Positions 27,863 through 37,028 of a stretch of 64,000 bases of DNA are shown here, in pieces. This stretch comes from Aequorivita sp. CIP111184 (GTDB lineage Bacteria > Bacteroidota > Bacteroidia > Flavobacteriales > Flavobacteriaceae). The position numbers and the translations under genes are program-made. The stretch spans positions 34,945 to 98,944 of the forward strand of contig NZ_UEFQ01000036.1 in the NCBI RefSeq assembly GCF_900489465.1. Reading direction: 5' to 3'. Positions within the stretch are counted from its first letter, which is position 1. The number at the start of each line of letters is the position of its first letter. The notes beneath the pieces are model-generated. The model did no database searches, had not been told where the DNA came from, and saw only the letters and a program-made list of their open reading frames with translations.

Positions 27863-28822
27863 TTAATCTTCTTCAGCGGGCTGCGGGTTTGGATCGGGGA
27901 TGAGGAGAGAGGCAATTATACCTCCCGCCAATGAAAAACCAATTACACTAAGCGAAAGCCATTCAGGGATTTCAATATTGTGGGAAAGAATCATTTTTAC
28001 ACCAACAAAAGCTAGTATTACTACCAAACTATAATTAATATATCTAAACTTGGTCAACATCCGTGATATTAAAAAATACATAGATCGTAGTCCTAAAATT
28101 GCTAAAATATTCGAACTGAAAACTATAAACGGATCTGCTGTTATGGCAAGGATGGCAGGAATACTATCCAGGGCAAAAAGAATGTCCGTCAATTCAATTA
28201 TTATTAGTGCAACAAAAAGTGGAGTAGCAGCGCGAATACCCATGCGTTTGATGAAAAACTTATCCCCGTCCATCTTGTAACTTATCGGAAAAAGCTTTTT
28301 TAGGAAACGGAACATCTTTGATTTTTTAGGATCGAATTCCTCCTCTTTGTGGAACAACATTCTAAAAGCAGTAATCAAAAGAAAACCACCAAAAACATAA
28401 ATTATCCAATCAAACTTATTGATTAAAGCAACGCCAAAAAAGATCATTAACGCCCTAAATACAATTGCTCCTAAAATTCCCCAAAACAGAACTTCGTGTT
28501 GGTACTTCTTCGGAATAGCGAAGGAAGAAAAAATTACCGCTATTACAAAAACGTTGTCAATACTTAATGAGAGCTCTATTAAATAGCCTGTTATATATTT
28601 TAATACTGCAAGTTTTGGTGTAAGATCTGTTGGATTCTCAATCAAACCATCCTTAAAGAGCCAATAAATTACCCCAGAAAAACTAAGCGCTACAGTTACC
28701 CAAATTGCGGTCCAAATAGCAGCTTCTTTAGTTTTTATTACATGTGGATTTCGGTTAAAAACACCCAAGTCCAAAGCCAGAAATAATATAATAAAAGCAA
28801 TAAAAATTACCCAGACAATCAT
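27863..28822 (-). CDS. TerC/Alx-family integral membrane protein
   Basis: 319 residues, about nine transmembrane helices. Two acidic membrane motifs typical of TerC are present: ELSLSIDNVFVIAVIFS (near 80) and ELTDILFALDSIPAILA (near 210). The family is linked to tellurite resistance and, for Alx/MeeF-type members, Mn2+ export, including supplying Mn to secreted enzymes. It is 14 kb from the TerD/TerB island and on a different genetic unit, so a functional link is only a possibility. It is monocistronic by position. Confidence 0.92.
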   Translation of the reverse strand: MIVWVIFIAFIILFLALDLGVFNRNPHVIKTKEAAIWTAIWVTVALSFSGVIYWLFKDGLIENPTDLTPKLAVLKYITGYLIELSLSIDNVFVIAVIFSSFAIPKKYQHEVLFWGILGAIVFRALMIFFGVALINKFDWIIYVFGGFLLITAFRMLFHKEEEFDPKKSKMFRFLKKLFPISYKMDGDKFFIKRMGIRAATPLFVALIIIELTDILFALDSIPAILAITADPFIVFSSNILAILGLRSMYFLISRMLTKFRYINYSLVVILAFVGVKMILSHNIEIPEWLSLSVIGFSLAGGIIASLLIPDPNPQPAEED

Positions 28823-28960
28823 TAATTAATATTTTGAACAAAAATAAGTGCAAATACTGTCTTAAAAATATAGGAAAATGTTAATAATAGAATAGAGCGT
28901 TAAATCTTTTTTAAAAACTTTTTAAGACAATACAAACTTGGTACATTTAAAATAAAAAAC

Positions 28961-29572
28961 ATGGAAAAATTGACTACAATTCAAAAAATCACCCCATTAG
29001 ATTACCCTGTTTTAGATAATATAAAAAATAGATGGAGCCCTAGAAATTTTGCAGAAACCCCTATCACTGAAGAAAAAGTGAAGGTGTTACTGGAAGCTGG
29101 CCGTTGGGCTCCAAGTGCTTCTAATATTCAGCCGTGGCGCGTAATTTGGGGAATTAAAGGAACTGAAATGTACGATCGTATTTTTGATTGTTTAGACGAA
29201 TTCAACCAAAGTTGGGCAGTAAATTCACAAATGCTGTGGATAAATGCTTTCAAAAAAACAATGGAAAAGAACGAAAAGGAAAATTTTCATGCCCTGCACG
29301 ATCTCGGCCTTTTTATGGGAAATATAGTTCAACAAGCCCACAGTATGAACATTGGTGTGCACCAAATGGCAGGGGTTCAGTTTAAAAAAGCCCAAAAGGA
29401 TTTTCACTTTCCAGAAGACTACCACGTAACTACGGCTGTTGCTTTTGGATATTTTGGAGGTGATCCCGAAGATTTACCCGACGATTTGAAAAAACAGGAA
29501 TTAGAGAAAATGCGGGAAAGGAAACCCCAGCAGGAATTTGCTTTCAACGGAAATTTTAAAGATAAAAAATAA
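28961..29572 (+). CDS. Nitroreductase-family FMN enzyme
   Basis: 203 residues. FMN-binding segments are visible: NRWSPRNFAETPIT (about 22-35), EAGRWAPSASNIQPWRVIW (about 46-64) and TTAVAFGYFGGDPEDLP (about 155-171). The family reduces nitro compounds, quinones or flavins with NAD(P)H. It is first of a short plus-strand run with a small charged protein and an F420-reductase-like dehydrogenase, so a redox or detoxification unit is plausible. Confidence 0.9.
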   Translation: MEKLTTIQKITPLDYPVLDNIKNRWSPRNFAETPITEEKVKVLLEAGRWAPSASNIQPWRVIWGIKGTEMYDRIFDCLDEFNQSWAVNSQMLWINAFKKTMEKNEKENFHALHDLGLFMGNIVQQAHSMNIGVHQMAGVQFKKAQKDFHFPEDYHVTTAVAFGYFGGDPEDLPDDLKKQELEKMRERKPQQEFAFNGNFKDKK

Positions 29573-29586
29573 TAATTCAGATAATT

Positions 29587-29787
29587 ATGAGCGATAAAAA
29601 AAAACATGCAGATTTTCAAGATGAATACAGAAAATCATCAAATTTTGGAAAACTTCAACAAGATGAAAATCTCAAAATTAAAGGAGATGGAGAATTAAAG
29701 GTTGAAAATGATACTGAAATGAAATTGAAATCTGAACAAAAAAAGATTTCAGATACACTTAAGGAAATCAATTCAGAAGAAGAATAA
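29587..29787 (+). CDS. Small charged hypothetical protein (66 aa)
   Basis: 66 residues, very rich in Lys, Glu and Asp (LKIKGDGELKVENDTEMKLK), with no membrane segment or signal peptide. It is probably disordered or helical. It lies 14 bases after the nitroreductase gene and 11 before the next gene, which supports translation within an operon. No family is recognised. Confidence 0.6.
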   Translation: MSDKKKHADFQDEYRKSSNFGKLQQDENLKIKGDGELKVENDTEMKLKSEQKKISDTLKEINSEEE

Positions 29788-29798
29788 AACTAAAAATC

Positions 29799-30428
29799 AT
29801 GAAAATAGGAGTAATAGGAAGTGGAAATATAGGAGGTAATCTTGGAAAACATTGGGCAAAAGCTGGGCACGAAGTTTTGTTTTCTTCTAGGCATCCTGAA
29901 CAATTAAATACTTTGGTAAAAGAAGCAGGAGGAAAGGCAAAAGCAGTAAGCCTCGATGAAGCGTGGGAAGCAAATGCAGACGTATACCTATTGGCTGTAC
30001 CTTTTAAGGCAATAGATAAATTATCTGAACTTTATGCTGGTGAATACGGCAACAAAGTTATAATTGATGCTACCAATCCATACCCCGAAAGAGATGGTGA
30101 GATGGCACAGGAAGTTCGGGACAGTAATAGAAATGCTTCGGAATATACCGCCATGAAATTTGGAACAGCCAAAACGGCCAAAGCGTTCAATACTATTTAT
30201 GCCGAACACTTAAAGGATAGAGCATTTAGGGATACTGATAAACTGGCAATCCCATTTGCAGCCCAAGATGAAGAAAGCAAACAGTTAACGCAACAGCTCA
30301 TTGAAGATATCGGTTTTGAGGCTGTATATATTGGCGGATTAGAAAACACACATATTATGGATCCCGATCAAAAAATTTATGGAAAATCCACCAATAGAGA
30401 ACATTTAGAAGCAATGATTAAAAAATAA
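29799..30428 (+). CDS. NADPH-dependent F420 reductase-like dehydrogenase
   Basis: 209 residues. The Rossmann motif GVIGSGNIGGNLGKHWAKAGHEV is at the N-terminus, SSRHP follows strand 2 (NADPH preference), and AVPFKAID with IDATNPYPERDG match the F420:NADP oxidoreductase-like family. Flavobacteria do not generally make F420, so the real substrate is probably another small molecule. It is last in the redox run and followed by a hairpin. Confidence 0.82.
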   Translation: MKIGVIGSGNIGGNLGKHWAKAGHEVLFSSRHPEQLNTLVKEAGGKAKAVSLDEAWEANADVYLLAVPFKAIDKLSELYAGEYGNKVIIDATNPYPERDGEMAQEVRDSNRNASEYTAMKFGTAKTAKAFNTIYAEHLKDRAFRDTDKLAIPFAAQDEESKQLTQQLIEDIGFEAVYIGGLENTHIMDPDQKIYGKSTNREHLEAMIKK

Positions 30429-30448
30429 AATCATTGCCTTATAAAAAG

Positions 30449-30506
30449 AAAGGTTTCGTTTTTGATAAACTAAAAAATTTTATCTTCGAAGAACGAAACC
30501 TTTTTT
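30449..30506 (+). terminator. Long-loop terminator
   Basis: AAGGTTTCGTT pairs with AACGAAACCTT (arms about 30449-30460 and 30492-30503) followed by a T-run. The loop is about 31 bases. It ends the redox run and lies just before the channel gene. Confidence 0.65.
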
Positions 30507-30522
30507 GGTATCAACACACTAT

Positions 30523-31380
30523 ATGCTAAAAAAAAAGAACAACGAAACCGAAGAACAGAAAAACATTGATGAGGAATTGAAAAAATCAGAGTCCTCTGAA
30601 CTGACGCATGCAAAATCGCACGGTGAAATCCTTAAACAACAAATAATTGAGGGGCAGGAAACTTATGATAAAAATCCTATAAGTATCTTGCTAAGTTCAT
30701 TTACCGCTGGTCTTGAGATAGGTTTCAGTTACCTACTTATTTGCACGCTTTTTTTCTTTCTCCAAGGTAAAGTAGAAGAAGACACAATAATTAAATTATT
30801 GTCTTTTGTTTATCCTGTTGGGTTTATTATGGTGATTTTAGGGCAATCTATTTTGTTCACAGAACACACTTCTTTATTAACGCTTCCCGTTCTAAATAAA
30901 AAAAGAACATTGCATAGCTTATTAAAATTGTGGGGCTTAGTAATATTGGGAAATTTAATTGGTGGCTATGCTATTGCATTTTCATTGGTTTGGATAGGCC
31001 CGCATTTAGGAATATTTGACCTAAAAACTGTTGAAAAAATAGCTATACACGTCACAAATTATGACAATACAGTAATTTTTGTAAGTGCAATTCTAGCTGG
31101 TTGGTTAATGGGTTTACTTTCTTGGCTTATTGCAGCTTCAAAAAGCACACTTAGTAGAATAGTTTTAATATTTATGATTACCGCAGTTTTGGCATTTACA
31201 GGGCTGCACCATAGCATAGTAGGGAACGTAGAGGTGTTTGCTGGCCTAATAAGTTCTCCAGAAATAACCATTATAGAGTATGTAGTATTTATTTGCTTGG
31301 CACTTTTGGGAAATGCCCTAGGTGGAGCTTTCTTTGTAGCTCTGCTGAAATACCGAGCATTTGTTTATGATGTGGAATAA
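30523..31380 (+). CDS. Formate/nitrite transporter-family channel
   Basis: 285 residues from the ATG at 30523; TTG at 30505 would add six residues and lies against the terminator. Residues 1-45 are a charged cytosolic tail, then six transmembrane helices of the FocA/NirC fold, with SSFTAGLEIGFSYLL near the first helix, FTEHTSLLTLPVL near the third and GLHHSIVGNVEVFAGL near the fifth. It is a pentameric anion channel; the substrate (formate, nitrite, hydrosulfide or other) cannot be assigned. Confidence 0.87.
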   Translation: MLKKKNNETEEQKNIDEELKKSESSELTHAKSHGEILKQQIIEGQETYDKNPISILLSSFTAGLEIGFSYLLICTLFFFLQGKVEEDTIIKLLSFVYPVGFIMVILGQSILFTEHTSLLTLPVLNKKRTLHSLLKLWGLVILGNLIGGYAIAFSLVWIGPHLGIFDLKTVEKIAIHVTNYDNTVIFVSAILAGWLMGLLSWLIAASKSTLSRIVLIFMITAVLAFTGLHHSIVGNVEVFAGLISSPEITIIEYVVFICLALLGNALGGAFFVALLKYRAFVYDVE

Positions 31381-31413
31381 TAAAGCGCTACACTTTCGGA
31401 ATTTATATAAAAT

Positions 31414-31443
31414 AGAAAATCCCATTAAATAAAGGGATTTTCT
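31414..31443. terminator. Bidirectional hairpin terminator
   Basis: AGAAAATCCC (31414-31423) pairs with GGGATTTTCT (31434-31443), with A/T runs on both sides. It lies between the plus-strand channel gene and the small minus-strand gene. Confidence 0.75.
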
Positions 31444-31470
31444 GTTTTACTTATAAAAAGTAGAATTCAT

Positions 31471-31608
31471 TTAACCAGGATTAATATTTGCTCCTGGTTT
31501 AGTTTTAACTTTTGGTTTTGCTTTCTTTTTTGCAGGTTTTGAAGAAGCTTCTGGCTTCTTTTTTGGCTTGTCATCTGGCGTCGATTTCATATCTGGCGGT
31601 GTTGGCAT
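31471..31608 (-). CDS. Small Lys/Pro-rich protein (45 aa)
   Basis: A 45-codon frame beginning MPTPPDMKSTPDDKPKKKPE and ending KTKPGANINPG. It is strongly basic and proline-rich, with AKKKAKPKVK-type repeats like a histone H1 tail, so a nucleic-acid-binding role is possible. It ends next to a terminator in the right orientation. Low-complexity composition keeps confidence moderate. Confidence 0.5.
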   Translation of the reverse strand: MPTPPDMKSTPDDKPKKKPEASSKPAKKKAKPKVKTKPGANINPG

Positions 31609-31734
31609 AATTGAAAGATTTTAGTTACACAATGCTTAAAGATAAGCATTTTATCGATAGTTTTCAATTTATTATATTGAAAAAACGAATAACCTTTTTG
31701 AATTTGAGTAACTTAGCGAGGCTAACCAAATAGT

Positions 31735-33699
31735 ATGAAGCTAAAGTCTTTTTTCAAGCAATGCCACGAAAAGGAGGTATTTAAAATGTTGTCTATTTAT
31801 GTAGTATCTGCTTGGGTAATTTTGCAGGTACTTTCCATTACTTGGCAGCCCTTGGGACTTCCTCAAAAATCCGTTGCATTTCTAATTATCGTTCTGCTTC
31901 TTTGCTTTCCACTTTATATTTTCTTTCTATGGAAATTTCGAATAGTGCCATCGCAGAAAACGGAAATCGAGCTCGATGAAAAGGAAAAAAAGAAAAGGAC
32001 TGCTTTTAAAAAAATGTATTTTTCTTCTTTGGGAATAATCACCTCACTTTGTGTTATCTCCGTTTTTTTAATCGTTACAAAAAATTTTTCCCAAAATAAT
32101 GCAGATAATCTTCCCAAGATAATTAAGAGTGATAAAATTGCAGTGCTCAAATTTGGAAACAATACGGGCGATCCACAGTATGATATTGTAAGCAAAATGG
32201 CTTCAGACTGGATTATACACGGAATAACAGAAAATAATGTAGCACAAGTTATCACCCAAGATTTGATAGATGAATACAAAACTATTTTAAAGGGAAGAAA
32301 AATAGAGGAGGATGAAACGACCATAGTCAAGGAGTATTTGAAGCCAAGTAAAATCATTTCGGGAAATTTCTATTTGAAAAATGGAAGTCTTCTTTTCCAG
32401 GGAATGCTGAATGATGGAAAAACCAACAAAATTAATTTTTCCTTCAAGCCCACACTATGTGATGCAAATAATCCACTAAAATGCATTGAAGACCTTAACG
32501 AGTCTATTACAGGTTATTTCATTACGGAAGACAAGAAAAAACTTATGCTTCAGGAAACGCCACCAAAATATGACGCCTATAAATCCTTACTAGAAGCAAA
32601 ATACAGTAATGACAGCCATGAATATATAAACCTTCTAAACAAAGCTATTACGGCAGATTCCACTTATTTTGAGCCTAAGGTTTTGCGCGTTGCTCATTAT
32701 TACAATCAAAAGGAGTTCAAAAAATCTGACTCGCTACTTAAATTAATAAAACCAGATTCCTACACTAACAAGCGGCAGTTGAACCTACTTAATATGTATG
32801 AGGCATTGTTAAAGGGCGATAACAGGACCACTTATAAAACTATTTTAAAAGAATATGAAATAGCTCCTTTCGATATACAAACCAATAAAACAGCAATGGT
32901 GGTTGCCCTTCAGCATGTGAATCGCCCAGAAGATGTAGAAGCAATCTATAAAACAGTAGCCATGGATAGTATGAACCTTCAAAATTGCTTTGATTGTGTT
33001 TTACGGATCTATGTAAAAGTTTATGCCGACATAGAATTGGCCAAATACAGTACAGCTATAGCAACTATTGAAAGTGCACAGAAAGAAACCGAAGCCAAAA
33101 TACTGAATAGACCTTTGGTAATCGCCTACGTTAGAGCAGGGAAGGAGGAGGCCTTAAAACAATTTCTTCGAAAAATAAATATTATCGCAACCCCAGAAGA
33201 TACTCAGGAATTATACCTACAGGCTGGTAAAGAATATTTATTGAAAGGCGATACTCTAAAAGCTAATGAATTTTTCAACAAAATAATAAATACTGAATCC
33301 GAAACAGTATCTGGGAAGTTATCTGATGCCTTTTTTTATAAAGAGGAATATGCCAAGGCGAAGAGTATATTAAAAAAAATTCACCTTAAAGAGCCAGACA
33401 ACATTGAAGTTTTGACAAAACTTGCAATATCCAACATGAAGCTTGATTATAGAACCGATACCGAAAAAAATATCAATTCTTTAGAAAATTTACGAGCAGA
33501 TTATCAGTTCGGAGAAGTGGATTATGCCCTTGGGCAATATTATGCAGCAACCAATAACAAACCTGAACTATACAAACACCTGTTAAAGGCAGTGGCCAAT
33601 GGACATCTATACCACTGGAAATACTTTAAAAACGATCCCCAATTCAAAAACTATAATAAATCAAAAGAGTTTGAGGAAGTAATGAACTTTTGGAAATAA
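31735..33699 (+). CDS. Membrane TPR protein with TolB-N-like domain (putative sensor of the caspase-TIR operon)
   Basis: 654 residues. Three membrane helices lie at about 18-35, 46-66 and 95-115. The N-terminus (EVFKMLSIYVVSAWVILQ and WQPLGLP) matches the three-helix module found on adenylate-cyclase-like and CadC-like TPR proteins. Residues about 133-165 (DKIAVLKFGNNTGDPQY) resemble the TolB-N-like domain that follows it in those proteins. The rest, about 270-654, is helical TPR-like repeat. There is no DNA-binding or cyclase domain. It is the first gene of a five-gene plus-strand operon with a caspase and two TIR proteins, so it may sense or scaffold (inference). Confidence 0.7.
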   Translation: MKLKSFFKQCHEKEVFKMLSIYVVSAWVILQVLSITWQPLGLPQKSVAFLIIVLLLCFPLYIFFLWKFRIVPSQKTEIELDEKEKKKRTAFKKMYFSSLGIITSLCVISVFLIVTKNFSQNNADNLPKIIKSDKIAVLKFGNNTGDPQYDIVSKMASDWIIHGITENNVAQVITQDLIDEYKTILKGRKIEEDETTIVKEYLKPSKIISGNFYLKNGSLLFQGMLNDGKTNKINFSFKPTLCDANNPLKCIEDLNESITGYFITEDKKKLMLQETPPKYDAYKSLLEAKYSNDSHEYINLLNKAITADSTYFEPKVLRVAHYYNQKEFKKSDSLLKLIKPDSYTNKRQLNLLNMYEALLKGDNRTTYKTILKEYEIAPFDIQTNKTAMVVALQHVNRPEDVEAIYKTVAMDSMNLQNCFDCVLRIYVKVYADIELAKYSTAIATIESAQKETEAKILNRPLVIAYVRAGKEEALKQFLRKINIIATPEDTQELYLQAGKEYLLKGDTLKANEFFNKIINTESETVSGKLSDAFFYKEEYAKAKSILKKIHLKEPDNIEVLTKLAISNMKLDYRTDTEKNINSLENLRADYQFGEVDYALGQYYAATNNKPELYKHLLKAVANGHLYHWKYFKNDPQFKNYNKSKEFEEVMNFWK

Positions 33700-33738
33700 T
33701 ATTTTTCAGCTCTTCAATTCTTTAAAAAATTCAAAAAC

Positions 33739-35982
33739 ATGGCAAAACTTAAAAATGCTCATGCGCTTTTAATTGGGGTAGGTAGTGATGATTTACCGGA
33801 AACGGTAGCCGATGCTAAAGCCCTATATAAAATATTGGGCGACAAGGAACACGGTAGCTACTATAAAAAAAACATTAAAATTGTTACAAAGAAAAATGCA
33901 ACACGCAAAGGGATTTTAAAAGCCTTTGATGATTTACTTGAAAGAACGGATGAAGAGTCTTCGGTTTTTCTTTTTTATTCAGGGCATGGTGGCATGTATA
34001 GCGATAATACATTTATTAAGGATAAAACCAAGAAGAAACCAGATGCAGAAAATCAAAAGTATTTTCATCTGTGCCCTAATGATTATGATCCAGATAATTA
34101 CGAAACAACTTGGATTAAGGCTGAAGAGATAAAATTTAAAATATCAAAACTAAAATCCCGAAGGTTGATTTTTTTTCTAGACTGTTGCCACGCAGCGGGC
34201 ATGACCGCTGGTTTTTCAGGTCTTAGCAGCGCAAATCAGCCCAGACATACAAATGCAGATGGCCTTGCACAAAATTTAGACGATGGCAGGGGAATGACCA
34301 TAGTTTCTGCCTGTCGTGCAGAACAGTTGAGTGTGGTTTTGGAAGGAGATGAAAACAGTCTTTTCACCAAATGTATGATAGAGGTTTTAAGAGGAGATAC
34401 CAAAGATGAAAACGATGATGCTTTTGTTCGCATTTTTGACGTGGTTAAATACCTTTTCAAAAGAGTTCCCGAAATATATCCAAAGCAAACCCCATATGCA
34501 AATCTGCAGGTATTTGAAGATTATGTAGTGAGTTTTGCTTCAAATTTAATGGATAATAACATTAATGATGATGAAATTGAAACTTTAGTAAAAGCATCCA
34601 ATACACTTAAAAAAGAGCCAGTTACAAAATTTAGGGAAACTGAAAGCTCCAATAGCGCTATATTGTTTGTGCACGGGTTTTCCGGAGAAGCTGAAAATAG
34701 CTTTGGTGATGCTCCAAAACTGCTTATGGCAAACGATAATCTAGCTGGTTGGGATCTCTTTCCTTTAGGATATAGTGGTAATGTTGTGCCAGAGATGGGT
34801 AAGAATATTTGGGCCTGCGCCAGTGATATCAGACGGAATTCAGACTTTTTGGTCACTTCTATCAAAAACAAGTTTAGCAAGTATAAGAGAATTGCGATTA
34901 TAGCACACGATTTAGGTGGTATCGTAGTGCAGCAAGCTTTGTTAGAGCTTCAAAAAGAAGATATGGATAGAATTAGCCACGTGATGTTTTTTGGTACACC
35001 CAGCAACGGATTACCTGAAATAGAATTGAAAAACTTCTTTACCTATAGCAATGAAGAAAAAGAACTTAAAGAGGGAAGTCCATATATGCGGAAGCTTAGA
35101 AATCGGTGGGATGATAGGTTTCAAAATACATATCCTTTTACATTAAAAACCATTGCTGCTACCGCAGACCAATATGTACCCATTTCTTCTAGCTTGGAAC
35201 CATTTTCAAAGCAATATCAAGATATGATAGAGGGAGATCATTTTTCAATTGTCCATATTGAAAAGGAAGAAAATGATAGTTACCAGCTTTTGTTAAATAC
35301 CTTGATGAATAAGAGTTTTTTGAATAAATCTTCAAATAAAGAGGAAATAAATATTGCGCTTGGCGAATACAATGCCGTTATTAACACCTTGTTGCCCAAT
35401 TTTAAAGACCTAGACAGCAAAGGCTTAGAACAGTTAATTTACGCTTTGGAAGGTGCGGGTAGGGAAGAGGAGGCGATGAAAATAATGAACGAGCATCCAA
35501 CGGCAAAAAATAATTCAGTATTATTAGGAATAATGGGAGGGCGATACAAACGCCAGTATTTAAAAACACATTTGGCTGAAGATTTAAAAATGGCTTTTAA
35601 ACACTATAACGATGCCCTTAAAATTTCAGAGGGGAAAAAGGATTACTCACAAATTTATTATCACGCCATAAACTTGGCTTTTCTCAGTTTAATGAAAGGA
35701 GAAAGAGGAGAAATGACTGCTTTTGCAGACCAAGCCCATGAAGCCACTCAAAAAGACCCATTTCCAAGTCTTTGGAAATTTGCCACTATAGCTGAAGCTT
35801 TTTTATACAAAGGCGACTTCGAAAAGTCAAAAGAAAATTATGGAAAAGCAGCTACAATGGCCGGATTGCGTGAAAAGATTTCAATCCATTCAAATGCTTA
35901 CAACGCTTACGTAAGCCTGATGCAAACAGACAATCCCGAAGATCCATTCATCAAATTTATGAAAACCAATTTTTTATCGTAA
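33739..35982 (+). CDS. Caspase-like protease fused to alpha/beta hydrolase-like domain and TPRs
   Basis: 747 residues in three parts. Residues 1-265 are a peptidase C14 (metacaspase-type) domain with catalytic His83 in YSGHGG and Cys150 in FLDCCHA. Residues about 300-520 are an alpha/beta hydrolase fold with oxyanion motif LFVHGFSG (309-316) and the nucleophile elbow IAHDLGG (388-394), where the usual Ser is Asp391. Residues about 545-747 are TPR-like helices. There is no signal peptide, so it is cytosolic. In bacteria such caspases act in abortive-infection or stress signalling. It lies 39 bases behind the TPR gene and 22 before the next, clearly one operon. Confidence 0.9.
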   Translation: MAKLKNAHALLIGVGSDDLPETVADAKALYKILGDKEHGSYYKKNIKIVTKKNATRKGILKAFDDLLERTDEESSVFLFYSGHGGMYSDNTFIKDKTKKKPDAENQKYFHLCPNDYDPDNYETTWIKAEEIKFKISKLKSRRLIFFLDCCHAAGMTAGFSGLSSANQPRHTNADGLAQNLDDGRGMTIVSACRAEQLSVVLEGDENSLFTKCMIEVLRGDTKDENDDAFVRIFDVVKYLFKRVPEIYPKQTPYANLQVFEDYVVSFASNLMDNNINDDEIETLVKASNTLKKEPVTKFRETESSNSAILFVHGFSGEAENSFGDAPKLLMANDNLAGWDLFPLGYSGNVVPEMGKNIWACASDIRRNSDFLVTSIKNKFSKYKRIAIIAHDLGGIVVQQALLELQKEDMDRISHVMFFGTPSNGLPEIELKNFFTYSNEEKELKEGSPYMRKLRNRWDDRFQNTYPFTLKTIAATADQYVPISSSLEPFSKQYQDMIEGDHFSIVHIEKEENDSYQLLLNTLMNKSFLNKSSNKEEINIALGEYNAVINTLLPNFKDLDSKGLEQLIYALEGAGREEEAMKIMNEHPTAKNNSVLLGIMGGRYKRQYLKTHLAEDLKMAFKHYNDALKISEGKKDYSQIYYHAINLAFLSLMKGERGEMTAFADQAHEATQKDPFPSLWKFATIAEAFLYKGDFEKSKENYGKAATMAGLREKISIHSNAYNAYVSLMQTDNPEDPFIKFMKTNFLS

Positions 35983-36004
35983 TTTAATTTCAAATTTATA
36001 TGTT

Positions 36005-36238
36005 ATGCTGAAATTCTTTCAAGACAAAATCCCAAAGTTGGATTTCATAAAAGCAAAAAAGAAACCAATTGCTATAAAATGTGTGCAAGTTGACGAGGAA
36101 TTTGAAGTGGAAACCATGGAAGGAGTTATGAAAGGAAAACCTGGCGACTGGCTAATGGTTGGGGTTAATGGAGAGGTGTATTGCTGTGATGCAGCGATAT
36201 TTGAGAAAACGTATGATCTGTGTAAGGATGAGGAATAA
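36005..36238 (+). CDS. Small PGDYL-like protein (77 aa)
   Basis: 77 residues. After a basic N-terminus (LDFIKAKKKPIAIK) the pattern VDEEFEVETMEGVMKGKPGDWLMVGVNGEVYCCDAAIFEKTYD region matches the small beta domain with a PGD-(Y/W)-L motif (residues 46-51) found alone in bacteria and phages. The usual context gives no enzymatic role. Here it sits between the caspase and TIR genes, 22 bases from one and 47 from the other, and could be an adaptor or a decoy for a phage protein (inference). Confidence 0.65.
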   Translation: MLKFFQDKIPKLDFIKAKKKPIAIKCVQVDEEFEVETMEGVMKGKPGDWLMVGVNGEVYCCDAAIFEKTYDLCKDEE

Positions 36239-36285
36239 ATATTAAAAAATACTATAAAATACAGAAACCCAATAACCAATAAAAA

Positions 36286-36927
36286 ATGGCTCAAGACACA
36301 ATATTTTTCAGCTATTCGCGGGATGACTCTGATTTTGTTTTGATGCTTGCCAAAGATTTGCGGGAGGCAGGAGCTACCATTTGGTTAGATCAGTTGGATA
36401 TTCAACCTGGCTCACGCTGGGACAGTTCAATAGAAAAAGCATTACAGGAATCAAACACGCTTTTGGTGATTCTCTCATGTTCTTCGGTAAAATCAAATAA
36501 TGTATTGGATGAAGTTGCGTTCGCACTGGAAGAGCATAAAAATGTTGTCCCCGTACTCTTGGAAAATTGCGAAATCCCTTTTCGGTTACGCCGATTGCAG
36601 TATGCAGATTTTAGTGACAACAGGGAAACGGGTTTAAAAACGCTTATAGATGCCCTACAATTAGGGAAAGAAGTGGCCAAGAAGTTGGTGGAAAAGGAAA
36701 AAGAACATCCCAATCCAAAACCTACACCAATAACTCCCAAATCACGGACTGTTCCACCACAGGAACCAAAAAATGTGCAACGCCCACCTCAAATGCCGTA
36801 CAAAAAGAAAAACTTTACTAACTATTATATTTTGGGTGGTTGTCTTTTTCTAGTACTTATTGCGATCTTATTTTTTATAATTATGGCTTACTACTTATCA
36901 GCAGAACCTGGATATTATGATTATTAA
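36286..36927 (+). CDS. Membrane-anchored TIR-domain protein 1
   Basis: 213 residues. Residues 3-125 are a TIR domain of the bacterial TIR_2 type: IFFSYSRDD (box 1), WLDQLDIQPGSRWDSSIEKAL, SSVKSNNVLDEVAFALEE and RLRRLQYADFS. Residues 140-172 are a proline-rich linker and 178-203 a single transmembrane helix, leaving a ten-residue tail outside, so the TIR faces the cytosol. TIR domains hydrolyse NAD+ or make signalling nucleotides from it. The residue after Trp45, which I align by eye with the SARM1 catalytic Glu, is Asp46. Confidence 0.9.
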   Translation: MAQDTIFFSYSRDDSDFVLMLAKDLREAGATIWLDQLDIQPGSRWDSSIEKALQESNTLLVILSCSSVKSNNVLDEVAFALEEHKNVVPVLLENCEIPFRLRRLQYADFSDNRETGLKTLIDALQLGKEVAKKLVEKEKEHPNPKPTPITPKSRTVPPQEPKNVQRPPQMPYKKKNFTNYYILGGCLFLVLIAILFFIIMAYYLSAEPGYYDY

Positions 36928-37028
36928 TGGTGTAAAACTTACAGTCTAATTTTTTTGATAACAGCTTCATCCTCAAGTTAAAACAAAAGTTTTCAGTACA
37001 TTAGCGTATATAACACAAGTAAATAGTT

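Noticed and set aside
27863..28822. TerC as part of the TerD/TerB island
   Set aside because: It lies 12-14 kb away among housekeeping genes, on its own, outside the border repeats.
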